Shown here: in pieces, positions 1 to 5,101 of the stretch | Numbering within the stretch: position 1 is the first letter of the stretch | How the letters are laid out: every line of letters starts with the position of its first letter | Assembly (NCBI GenBank): GCA_035527515.1 | Contig: DATLAJ010000154.1 | Span: forward strand, 1-5,101 | Direction of reading: 5' to 3' | From: a bacterium | GTDB taxonomy: Bacteria > B130-G9 | Length of the DNA: 5,101 nucleotides | Notes under the pieces: model-generated | Databases searched by the model: none | Told to the model about the DNA's origin: nothing | The model's input: the letters and a program-made list of their open reading frames with translations, nothing else | Program-made: the position numbers and the translations under genes

Positions 1-102
1 GCACTACTCGCCGGCGAGACATTCCGCGTCCTGAAGGAGAAGGAAATCAGGCGTTTCGGCGAGTTCCGGACGCGGCGGTTGGTGCTGGAGGCGTGGAGGT
101 GA
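1..102 (+). CDS. 3' end of an unrecognised gene (partial)
   Basis: The window opens inside an open plus-strand frame that gives 33 residues and ends at TGA (100-102). The visible tail is strongly charged and arginine-rich (it includes EKEIRRFGEFRTRRLVLEAW), which looks like a C-terminal helix, but I do not recognise the family. The frame is likely real: its stop codon is embedded in the ribosome binding site of the next gene, with only seven bases between stop and next start. That spacing is typical of translationally coupled genes in one transcript. Function cannot be assigned from this fragment, and the start lies outside the window. Confidence 0.5.
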   Translation, partial: ALLAGETFRVLKEKEIRRFGEFRTRRLVLEAWR

Positions 103-104
103 TC
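95..104 (+). promoter_or_regulatory. Very strong ribosome binding site overlapping upstream stop codon
   Basis: GGAGGTGATC is a ten-base match to the complement of the usual 16S rRNA 3' end (GATCACCTCC). The GGAGG core lies ten bases before the ATG at 110. The TGA of the upstream gene (100-102) is inside it, so ribosomes finishing that gene sit on the initiation site of the antitoxin-like gene. This fixes the ATG at 110 as the start. Confidence 0.7.
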
Positions 105-109
105 ATATC

Positions 110-322
110 ATGCTGAAATCAGTTGAGGCGACGATCGGGCCGGACGGAAAGGTCCGGTTACGGGAGCCCGTCCACCTGACGCGTGGATGTCGGGCGATCG
201 TGACCATAATTGACGAGCCCGATGTCTCCGAGACGGCTCTCTTGAGCGAGCAGGCACTTGGTGAGGACTGGAACCGACCGGAGGAAGACGAGGTATGGTC
301 TCACCTTCAGCAGGTTCCGTAG
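110..322 (+). CDS. Small antitoxin-like protein, partner of a MazF/PemK-type toxin
   Basis: The 70-residue protein begins MLKSVEATIGPDGKVRLREP, the pattern of small AbrB-like or DUF2281-like antitoxins: a short beta strand, a G-K-V-R-L turn, then a proline. It ends in an acidic, tryptophan-containing tail (EDWNRPEEDEVWSHL), the type of tail that in such antitoxins usually contacts the toxin. The N-terminal half (1-37) should form the DNA-binding or dimerisation domain and the tail (45-70) the toxin-neutralising segment; this split is inferred from the family. The start is supported by an excellent ribosome binding site. The gene looks full-length and intact, but the toxin gene overlapping its 3' end is truncated, so it is probably an orphan antitoxin. 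In intact systems the antitoxin often represses its own promoter. No operator was found here, and transcription may come from the upstream gene. Confidence 0.7.
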   Translation: MLKSVEATIGPDGKVRLREPVHLTRGCRAIVTIIDEPDVSETALLSEQALGEDWNRPEEDEVWSHLQQVP

Positions 323-393
323 TTCTCGTCTCCTTCCCAGCATCATTGCATGCCTCCCACGCAATCAGTGTGACAAGCTATGACAAGCTGTGA
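295..393 (+). pseudogene. Truncated 5' relic of a MazF/PemK-family toxin gene
   Basis: An ATG at 295, overlapping the last 28 bases of the antitoxin-like gene, opens a 32-codon frame beginning MVSPSAGSVVLVSFPAS. GSVVLVxFP matches the N-terminal signature of MazF/PemK endoribonucleases, usually G-D-V-V-L-V-P-F-P-F-T-D, which forms the first beta strand. A GGAGG at 280-284 sits ten bases before the ATG. After FP the similarity ends. The frame continues through unrelated sequence and stops at a TGA (391-393) inside the third copy of the downstream repeat. Normal family members are about 110 residues, so about 85% of the toxin, including the catalytic region, is missing. The overlap with an antitoxin-like gene is the standard order for these pairs and supports the call. 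The remaining doubt is that the recognisable match is only about ten residues. Confidence 0.6.
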
Positions 394-478
394 CACCGAG
401 CTGTGACACGAGGTCCAGCAGGTTTGCGACATGTTTGCGACAATCTTTGCGACAATCTTTGCGACACGACTTGCGACA
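369..478. repeat. Cluster of short TGTGACA / TTGCGACA direct repeats
   Basis: Two adjoining blocks share the core TGYGACA. The first has copies at 369-375, 379-385 (TATGACA), 389-395 and 402-408, spaced 10, 10 and 13 bases. The second has TTTGCGACA at 423-431, 434-442, 446-454 and 458-466, plus CTTGCGACA at 470-478, spaced 11, 12, 12 and 12. TTTGCGACAATC occurs twice in exact tandem. Read in plus frame the second block encodes a CDN/CDT four-residue repeat, like linker repeats in some Fic and AlbA-type proteins, but no gene of that kind surrounds it. The array begins where the MazF relic breaks off. Two further copies lie at 2446-2464. Its role (recombination site, protein-binding array or decayed linker) is unknown. 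Confidence 0.75.
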
Positions 479-578
479 TGCGCCTTTTAGGCCGCCGAAC
501 AGGGGAATCCCGGTTGATGGCGGCTCTGGGCAGCGCTTGTTCCCTTAGATGCCTCATCTTCGTGTGCAACGGCCCTCG
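479..578. other. Gene-free spacer between repeat cluster and radical SAM gene
   Basis: No coding frame here resembles a known protein. The only structure seen is an inverted repeat at 491-524, listed separately. Any transcript of the antitoxin region and any transcript of the minus-strand radical SAM gene would converge in this stretch. Confidence 0.4.
491..524. terminator. Possible hairpin 3' of the radical SAM gene
   Basis: GCCGCC at 491-496 pairs with GGCGGC at 519-524, and a nested GGG-AAT-CCC lies at 503-511. The hairpin is about 55 bases downstream of the radical SAM stop codon and downstream of the antitoxin/toxin-relic region on the other strand, so it could end transcripts from either side. 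Neither strand has the T-run expected after an intrinsic terminator, so the assignment is weak. Confidence 0.2.
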
Positions 579-1958
579 TCAATTGATGTACCTTTGGCCC
601 TGCTGGCACTTGAAGTCCACGTATGCCTTGCCGGCCAGGCGAGAGTTACTCCTGTACGAGAGATTGCCCACCAAGGTGATGAACGGGTTGCGCCATCGCC
701 ACAGGTTCCTCCACACTCTGCGCATGAGGTGTGGTATTGAATAGAAGCCCTGGTCGCAGGAGATCATCTCCTTAATAACTTCATCCAGAGACAGGTGCGT
801 GTACCGGGCCACTGGGAAAGTCAGCGTGTAATACTTCCAGTCCTCCGGAAACCCATCGAGGACAATGCGGCCCTCTGATTCCATCCTATCCCACAGACGC
901 GTGCCGGGCAAAGGCGTCAGGAACAACACGTTGAGATAGTCCATGCCGTACCGACGGGCCACGTCGGCGATGTGCCTGCCTATACCCGCCTCGTCCGTGT
1001 CCAGACCGACAATGAACGACCCCACGACTAGGATATTGTGCCGCTGTATGCGCCTCACCGAGTCGCGGGAATCCCGGCCCTTCAGCAGATTGTATTTCCT
1101 GCCGAGATCACGGAGGCCTTCCTCTGTTGGGGACTCAAAGCCGATGAAAACGCCCCTGCACCCGGCCTTCGCGGCCAACGCCATGAGTTCTTCGTCGTCG
1201 GCGAAGTTGATGGTGGCCTGGGCAATCCATTCCTTGTGCAGGTCCGCGTGAATCAAGGCTCGAAACAGGTCTTTGGCGCGGGCGAGGTCTTCGGGGCGCG
1301 TGCCGATGAGGTTGTCGTCCACGACCAGAACTTGCTTCTCACGAATCAACTGGAATTCCTTTACGACATCCGGAATGGGCCGCAGGCGATACTGGAGCCC
1401 ATTGAACGTCGAAACGCTGCAAAAGCTGCAGTTCAAAGGACAGCCGCGCGTGGTCTGAATGGCGCCGCATGCGTAGCCCGTGGCCAGCAGATCGTGCCGG
1501 GCGGGCTGGACCTTGTTTATGTCGGCGAACCCTCCGGAATACCGGCGCTTCAGGCAGCCATGCCGAGCGTCTTCCAGGACCTGCGCCCAGACGGCCTCGG
1601 CTTCCCCGGTAACGACCGAGTCCACGCGTTCCAAAGCCTCGTCCTCGCAGACGCTCGCGTGAATGCCTCCCATGACCACGGGCACCCCCAGGCGCCGGAA
1701 TTGCGAGGCCACCTCGTAGGCTCGGTTGGCCTGGGAAGTGAATGCGGTGATGCCCACAAGGTCCGGCCGCGGCATCGCCGAATAGTCAGGCACGCCAAGG
1801 TTCTCGTCCAGGATCGTGACTTCCCACTCCGGCGGGGTCAGGCCCGCGAGAACCATGAGCCCGAGTGGCTTCCAGACGCGATAGCGGTTCCAGCGGTTCT
1901 CTTTGACTCTGACGATTCTGACGAGCGGATTGGAGGGATTGATTAGATACAGGCGCAT
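579..1958 (-). CDS. B12-binding-type radical SAM enzyme (class B-like), substrate unknown
   Basis: This 459-residue protein has the two-domain layout of BchE/HpnP-like radical SAM enzymes. Residues 1-140 form a Rossmann-like cobalamin-binding-type domain, with PLGLMVLAGLTP (31-42), a VTILDEN strand (47-53) and VVMGGIHAS (94-102). The classical DxHxxG cobalamin ligand motif is not seen, as is common in this subgroup. Residues 165-380 form the radical SAM barrel: C173, C177 and C180 in GCPLNCSFC bind the 4Fe-4S cluster, followed by VVDDNLIG (212-219), GVFIGFES (269-276) and LTPLPGTRLW (347-356). The C-terminal ~75 residues look helical and basic. Such enzymes methylate or rearrange unactivated carbons in lipids, pigments, phosphonates or peptides; nothing here identifies the substrate. 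AGGA (1966-1969) seven bases before the ATG, and an in-frame TAG four codons upstream, fix the start. The gene looks intact and stands between two degraded plus-strand genes, with no partner gene beside it. Confidence 0.88.
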   Translation of the reverse strand: MRLYLINPSNPLVRIVRVKENRWNRYRVWKPLGLMVLAGLTPPEWEVTILDENLGVPDYSAMPRPDLVGITAFTSQANRAYEVASQFRRLGVPVVMGGIHASVCEDEALERVDSVVTGEAEAVWAQVLEDARHGCLKRRYSGGFADINKVQPARHDLLATGYACGAIQTTRGCPLNCSFCSVSTFNGLQYRLRPIPDVVKEFQLIREKQVLVVDDNLIGTRPEDLARAKDLFRALIHADLHKEWIAQATINFADDEELMALAAKAGCRGVFIGFESPTEEGLRDLGRKYNLLKGRDSRDSVRRIQRHNILVVGSFIVGLDTDEAGIGRHIADVARRYGMDYLNVLFLTPLPGTRLWDRMESEGRIVLDGFPEDWKYYTLTFPVARYTHLSLDEVIKEMISCDQGFYSIPHLMRRVWRNLWRWRNPFITLVGNLSYRSNSRLAGKAYVDFKCQQGQRYIN

Positions 1959-2213
1959 GGCGTATTCCTACTGATACGTGTAATCCACGAGGACGAAAAG
2001 TTTGGTCCCACTTCCAACGAAAGTCTCACGGTCTCCATTGCAGACGTTCTGCACCATCCACTGAGCTGAGGTTTTGGCTTTGAGTCTCGCGCCACCTCCC
2101 AAAAGAAATCCTAACAGACGGATACTATATATCATAAACACCGGGACCCCCTCAACGGCTCCAGGCGCAGAACTGAATCCAGCCGTCGTTACGACGCCAG
2201 ACCTCGCGGGGCG
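1959..2213. other. Leader / intergenic region upstream of the radical SAM gene
   Basis: This 255-base stretch has no recognisable gene. It contains an AT-rich patch (TATATATCATAAA, about 2126-2138) that stands out from its GC-rich surroundings, and a perfect six-base inverted repeat with a three-base loop (TGCAGA-CGT-TCTGCA, 2039-2053). The minus-strand frame that is open from 2378 to 1971 is in phase with the radical SAM gene but is closed by TAG at 1968-1970. It resembles no protein I know and runs antisense through the Fic relic, so I do not call it a gene. No known riboswitch consensus was recognised. Confidence 0.4.
2126..2155 (-). promoter_or_regulatory. Possible sigma-70-type promoter for the radical SAM gene
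   Basis: On the minus strand TTGAGG (2150-2155) is followed after 18 bases by TATATA (2126-2131), a fair approximation of -35 and -10 elements. It would give a leader of roughly 160 bases before the ATG at 1958. The call rests only on consensus resemblance. Confidence 0.25.
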
Positions 2214-2438
2214 GGATACGGTTTCAAGAGGCTCTTCACCATCAGCGAGTTCTACGACCGGGACCGCGCCCCGTTCTACCGTGCCATCCGAAGCGTCCGG
2301 GGAAGCGGGATGGATATGACGGGTTGGCTGGAGTATTTTGTCGATGGGCTGACCACGCAGCTCGCCGAGGTCAAACAAGGAGGCTTACTCGTTTCGGAAG
2401 GGGCGACGAACCAGCTGCTTCATCGACTGAAGGGATAG
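2214..2438 (+). pseudogene. Degraded 3' end of a Fic-family gene
   Basis: The plus-strand frame from 2214 to TAG at 2436-2438 gives 74 residues starting [18 protein letters not shown] and continuing FYRAIRSV and [14 protein letters not shown]. This is the helical segment that follows the catalytic core in one large group of Fic proteins (AMP or other nucleotide transferases). The Fic active-site motif HPFxxGNGR is absent, and upstream the frame becomes unrelated and reaches a stop at 2112-2114, so the catalytic domain is lost. The tail [18 protein letters not shown] (57-74) resembles the end of the C-terminal winged helix of such proteins, but it follows AEVK (51-54) directly. In intact homologues a helix-turn-helix region of several tens of residues lies between, so an internal deletion near 2375-2384 is inferred. 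No credible start codon or ribosome binding site is present. It converges on the membrane protein gene ending at 2472. Confidence 0.7.
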
Positions 2439-2445
2439 GGGGAAC

Positions 2446-2464
2446 TTGCGACAAACTTGCGACA
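2446..2464. repeat. Two further TTGCGACA direct repeats
   Basis: TTGCGACA occurs at 2446-2453 and 2457-2464, an 11-base period. The second copy continues as TTGCGACACGA, an 11-base word also found in the 369-478 cluster (from 459). It lies seven bases after the stop of the Fic relic and seven bases before the end of the convergent membrane protein gene. Confidence 0.7.
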
Positions 2465-2471
2465 CGATTGG

Positions 2472-3584
2472 CTACTCGTGTCGGTAACCGACATCGTCGC
2501 CGTGCGTCTCGGTTGCCCACGCGGGAGTATCCACAATGTGATTGGGTCCCGCGCTCAGGCACCAGACGTGGTTCTCAGGCCTCATGCCGCCCTCGAAGCC
2601 GCTAACGGACACAAGGTAGGCATATCCCCACGGATCATCGGTCACGTAGGGTAGATACGGGCCAGTCCACCCACCGGCGGGAGGGACTGCTTTGCCGGCC
2701 TTTAGATACGCATCGCGCTCGTCCCTGCTGAATTCGCGACCGTACTGATACCAGGGCTGTGTCCTTCCATTCGTGACGAGAATGAAATACATATCCTCCG
2801 ACCGGCTGCCCCAGGATTCCGACGCCTCCTTTGTCAAGCCCGGCATACCGCCCATATTCCCATATAGGTAGTCGAGACTGGAATCGGGGCCGTGATCGGC
2901 AGACACAAACATCGGCCACATCCCGGTGTCCTTGTGAAAGAGGAGAATGGCAGTGCTTATGTTCCGGCAATCGCTGAGAGCTCGAGTAGGACTGTCGTCA
3001 CGGGGCAGCCTCGGCAACAGCAGGGTGTGAGCGTAAAACGAAGGGATAAGTATAAAGATGAGACCAGCTAGAGCCAAAGTCATGCCTGCGACTTCGGCCA
3101 CAGCATGGGAATCACCCCGATTCTTTCGTGCCCAGATCAATATGTTGTTGATGGCGATACTCACGACAAGGACGCCAAACCCAATGCGCCCGAGCATCCA
3201 GGCGATATCCCAGCAACTGCGCCTAAGGAGCAACGGCGTCAACAGGAGCAACAGCCCAACTCCTAGTATCGCGGTTGAGAGCACGAGCCACCGCCGCGGG
3301 ACTCGACGACGACGCAGCTGGCAGATCGCGACGACGTTCATTATCCATGGAAAGACAAGGATGGGCGCATGGGACACGGCGACTTCCAGAACAGGCCAGG
3401 GCCAGGCACAGCCTAGCAGTCCTGTCAACGTCAGATAACCGCCGAATACGATCGAGGCGATAGCAAGCGCAGACGATCCGTATTGAAGCGTGTCATCCGC
3501 CTGGCCGTCAGATTCGAGTTTCTCGGGCGATTCAGATTTCACGGCTGGTTCTTCGACCTGGTGTGCATGCTCGTCCTCGCTCAT
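2472..3584 (-). CDS. Multi-pass membrane protein with a C-terminal GspG-like (pseudopilin head) domain
   Basis: I recognise no named family for the whole protein. From the ATG at 3584 it is 370 residues. Residues 1-35 are acidic and hydrophilic. Five hydrophobic segments follow at about 37-61, 71-89, 99-120, 129-151 and 163-186, with a basic RRRRVPRR loop near 91-98. The C-terminal part resembles the head of the type II secretion pseudopilin GspG: LSDCRNISTAILLFHKDTG (203-221) matches the R-N-I-x-T-A-L-x-x-Y-x-x-D-T-G helix, DPWGYAYLV (317-325) matches D-P-W-G-N-P-Y, and LSAGPNHIVDT (343-353) followed by GDDVGY (362-367) matches the calcium-loop end. No prepilin cleavage site (G-F-T-L-x-E) is present, so it is probably a membrane-anchored non-pilin relative. 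An ATG at 3611 is also in frame, but only the 3584 start has a spaced ribosome site (AGGA, 3594-3597, nine bases away). It lies about 60 bases downstream of the sugar transferase, probably in one operon. Confidence 0.75.
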   Translation of the reverse strand: MSEDEHAHQVEEPAVKSESPEKLESDGQADDTLQYGSSALAIASIVFGGYLTLTGLLGCAWPWPVLEVAVSHAPILVFPWIMNVVAICQLRRRRVPRRWLVLSTAILGVGLLLLLTPLLLRRSCWDIAWMLGRIGFGVLVVSIAINNILIWARKNRGDSHAVAEVAGMTLALAGLIFILIPSFYAHTLLLPRLPRDDSPTRALSDCRNISTAILLFHKDTGMWPMFVSADHGPDSSLDYLYGNMGGMPGLTKEASESWGSRSEDMYFILVTNGRTQPWYQYGREFSRDERDAYLKAGKAVPPAGGWTGPYLPYVTDDPWGYAYLVSVSGFEGGMRPENHVWCLSAGPNHIVDTPAWATETHGDDVGYRHE

Positions 3585-3593
3585 TCTATCTAG

Positions 3594-3597
3594 TCCT
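3594..3597 (-). promoter_or_regulatory. Ribosome binding site deciding the start of the GspG-like membrane protein
   Basis: On the minus strand AGGA lies nine bases before the ATG at 3584. The alternative in-frame ATG at 3611 has a GGG directly touching it, which is too close to work as a ribosome site. This favours the shorter, 370-residue product. Confidence 0.5.
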
Positions 3598-3642
3598 ATA
3601 ACCGATGCCATCCCTGCGCGGCTGAGGCCCTCGCTGGTGCGC

Positions 3643-5067
3643 TCAGCGGGACCCGTTGCCCACTAGGATTACTTTCAACGTTTCCATGATGATGAACAGG
3701 TCAAGCCAGATCGAGAAGTTCTGGATGTAGCCCAGGTCGTATTTGATCTTGATCTCAGGGATCGTCGCGTATCCGCCGTGTATTTGGGCGAGGCCGGTTA
3801 TTCCGGGAAGCACTGAGAACCGCTGCGAGTAGCCAGGTATCCGCTGCGAGTACTCTTCAACAAAGACGGGCCTCTCTGGCCTGGGTCCCACGAAGCTCAT
3901 CTCACCCTTGATGATGTTTAACAGCTGCGGCAGCTCATCCAGCCTGGTTTTTCTCAAGATGCGCCCGATCCCAGTGATGCGGTTGTCGCTGCTGTTTGAC
4001 AGGACCGGGCCGGTTGCTCGCTCCGCATCGTGGGCCATGGTTCTGAACTTGATTATCCTAAAGGGGTTGCCGGCCTTGCCCATCCGTTCCTGCTTGTAGA
4101 AGACGGGGCCTTTTGAGGTGGTTTTTACAAGGAGGCCAATGAGCAGAAAAAACGGCAAGAGGACGAGAAAAAGGCCCAGGGACAATGTGCTATCGGTGAC
4201 ACGCTTGATCGCGAGTTGAAATGCGGGCTTCAGCGCTGATTCAATCTCGATTAGCGGCACATCTGATATTCTGAAATCCTGTAATCTTCCGATTAGCACC
4301 TCGTAATCGGAGGGAATGACTGAGACGTGAGAGCGGCGAGAGGAGAACATCAACCTCGGCAAAAAATCCTGCTGCCAACTGTTGGGCGAGGCGATCATGA
4401 CCTCATCCACTCCAAGTTCCTCGATGATGTCCGGCACGCGTGAGACGTCGCCCAGGACTGGGAACCCACAGATCACACGCTCGTCGCTCGTCTCGGTCGG
4501 TGCGCGGATAACGCCGACTACCTCGATTCGGTAGCTTCGGTTCTCGCTGAGTCGTTTCAGTAGGCTTCTTGCGACGGTTGATGTGCCGACGACAATGGCC
4601 TTTTTCTTCGGCCTGCCCTTGACCAATACGAGGAAAGATAAGGCCCTGAAGATGCTTATGAACGTGCAGTTAAGCAGCCAGAAGATGGGTAAGATCGACC
4701 TTGGGAATGGCACGCTTCGCAGGAAGAAGTAGAAGGCGGCGAGCAGGACGGTCTCGAGGGTTATGGCGCCCGCTATCGGTCGCAATCGGACCCTGACCTG
4801 AAATGCGTCAAGCGGCTCGTAAAGACCAAAGAAGTAGAAGATGACCACCTGACCGGAGATGAGCAGCCACACGTAGTGCCCAACGTCGTAGATGCGGTGA
4901 GAAGGCATCACGTCATCGAATATGAAAAAGGTGAAGTTTGACCGGAGCCAGAACGCGGCGAGGTACGCGGCGAGGGCGATCGCGACATCACCCACTAGGA
5001 GCAGGATCTGGTCAAGAGCGGTGCGCGTGGAGCGACTGACGCCACGCCTCCTGGTTGCGTGCGACAC
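3643..5067 (-). CDS. Polyprenyl-phosphate sugar-1-phosphate transferase (exopolysaccharide priming enzyme)
   Basis: This 474-residue inner-membrane enzyme transfers a sugar-1-phosphate from a nucleotide sugar to undecaprenyl phosphate, the first step in building exopolysaccharide, capsule or O-antigen units. It has the full WbaP/CpsE-like layout. Four membrane helices lie at about 20-41, 62-83, 100-118 and 125-148. A Rossmann-like domain follows at 155-260, starting KKAIVVGTSTVARSLL. The catalytic bacterial sugar transferase domain begins at KRVTD (288-292) with a hydrophobic membrane segment at 296-315. It contains GPVFYKQERMG (320-330), IIKFRTM (338-344), the catalytic D377-E378 pair in TRLDELPQLLN, SFVGPRPE (391-398) and LPGITGLAQI (420-429). 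Length and motifs are normal and complete. The start is GTG at 5065-5067: an in-frame TGA lies at 5077-5079, and GGAAGG (5081-5086) is 13 bases upstream. The sugar substrate cannot be read from the sequence. The next gene in the same direction begins about 60 bases downstream. Confidence 0.95.
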   Translation of the reverse strand: MSHATRRRGVSRSTRTALDQILLLVGDVAIALAAYLAAFWLRSNFTFFIFDDVMPSHRIYDVGHYVWLLISGQVVIFYFFGLYEPLDAFQVRVRLRPIAGAITLETVLLAAFYFFLRSVPFPRSILPIFWLLNCTFISIFRALSFLVLVKGRPKKKAIVVGTSTVARSLLKRLSENRSYRIEVVGVIRAPTETSDERVICGFPVLGDVSRVPDIIEELGVDEVMIASPNSWQQDFLPRLMFSSRRSHVSVIPSDYEVLIGRLQDFRISDVPLIEIESALKPAFQLAIKRVTDSTLSLGLFLVLLPFFLLIGLLVKTTSKGPVFYKQERMGKAGNPFRIIKFRTMAHDAERATGPVLSNSSDNRITGIGRILRKTRLDELPQLLNIIKGEMSFVGPRPERPVFVEEYSQRIPGYSQRFSVLPGITGLAQIHGGYATIPEIKIKYDLGYIQNFSIWLDLFIIMETLKVILVGNGSR

Positions 5068-5101
5068 CTTAGTCAGTCACCCTTCCAGCGACCTTGCCAC
5101 G

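Noticed and set aside
369-478. CRISPR array
   Set aside because: The repeats are 7-9 bases with 10-13 base periods; there are no 25-40 base repeats, no unique spacers of similar length, and no cas genes.
403-744. Plus-strand frame through the repeats and into the 3' end of the radical SAM gene
   Set aside because: It consists of repeat translation and antisense sequence, with no ribosome site and no protein similarity seen.
1038-1946. A long open plus-strand frame of about 300 codons opposite the radical SAM gene
   Set aside because: It is exactly antisense to a gene with clear family motifs, shows no recognisable domain, and is a typical mirror frame of GC-rich coding sequence.
1968-2378. 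A possible minus-strand gene, or an N-terminal extension of the radical SAM protein
   Set aside because: A TAG separates it from the radical SAM start, the radical SAM protein already begins with the family-typical N-terminus, and half of the frame runs antisense to the Fic relic.
2480-2492. Palindrome GTCGGT-A-ACCGAC as an operator or terminator
   Set aside because: It lies inside the coding sequence for the last residues of the membrane protein, and the one-base centre cannot form a hairpin loop; probably chance.
3621-3647. Inverted repeat GCTGAG / CTCAGC between the transferase and the membrane protein as a terminator
   Set aside because: The stem is only six bases with a 15-base loop, has no T-run, and overlaps the transferase stop codon; it is not convincing as an operon break.

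Overview
This is bacterial DNA of moderate GC content. It mixes three apparently intact minus-strand genes with plus-strand remains of toxin-antitoxin-type genes. Dense short repeats, broken TA/Fic genes, a B12-dependent-type radical SAM enzyme and a GspG-like protein with extra membrane segments suggest a free-living environmental bacterium with a repeat-rich accessory genome. The Planctomycetota and neighbouring candidate phyla would fit, but no marker fixes the phylum.

Layout: positions 1-102 are the 3' end of an unrecognised plus-strand gene. Its stop codon lies inside the strong ribosome binding site of a small antitoxin-like gene (110-322). That gene overlaps the start of a MazF/PemK-type toxin gene which survives only as its first ~15 codons (295-393). 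The toxin reading runs straight into a cluster of about nine TGTGACA/TTGCGACA repeats (369-478). After about 100 bases without a gene comes a convergent minus-strand B12-binding-type radical SAM gene (579-1958) with a leader region (1959-2213). Positions 2214-2438, plus strand, are the degraded 3' end of a Fic-family gene, lacking its catalytic domain and with an apparent internal deletion. It is followed within 10 bases by two more TTGCGACA repeats.

The right half is a probable minus-strand operon. It holds a polyprenyl-phosphate sugar-1-phosphate transferase (3643-5067, GTG start), the priming enzyme of exopolysaccharide synthesis. About 60 bases downstream is a membrane protein with five predicted membrane segments and a C-terminal domain resembling the type II secretion pseudopilin GspG (2472-3584). 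This pair suggests an envelope or exopolysaccharide locus. The radical SAM gene has the same orientation but is separated from the pair by the Fic relic and may be an independent unit.

Most notable are the two toxin/Fic relics, each ending beside the same short repeat family, the orphaned antitoxin, and the multi-membrane-segment GspG-like protein. I did not see a convincing complete new defence or mobile system.
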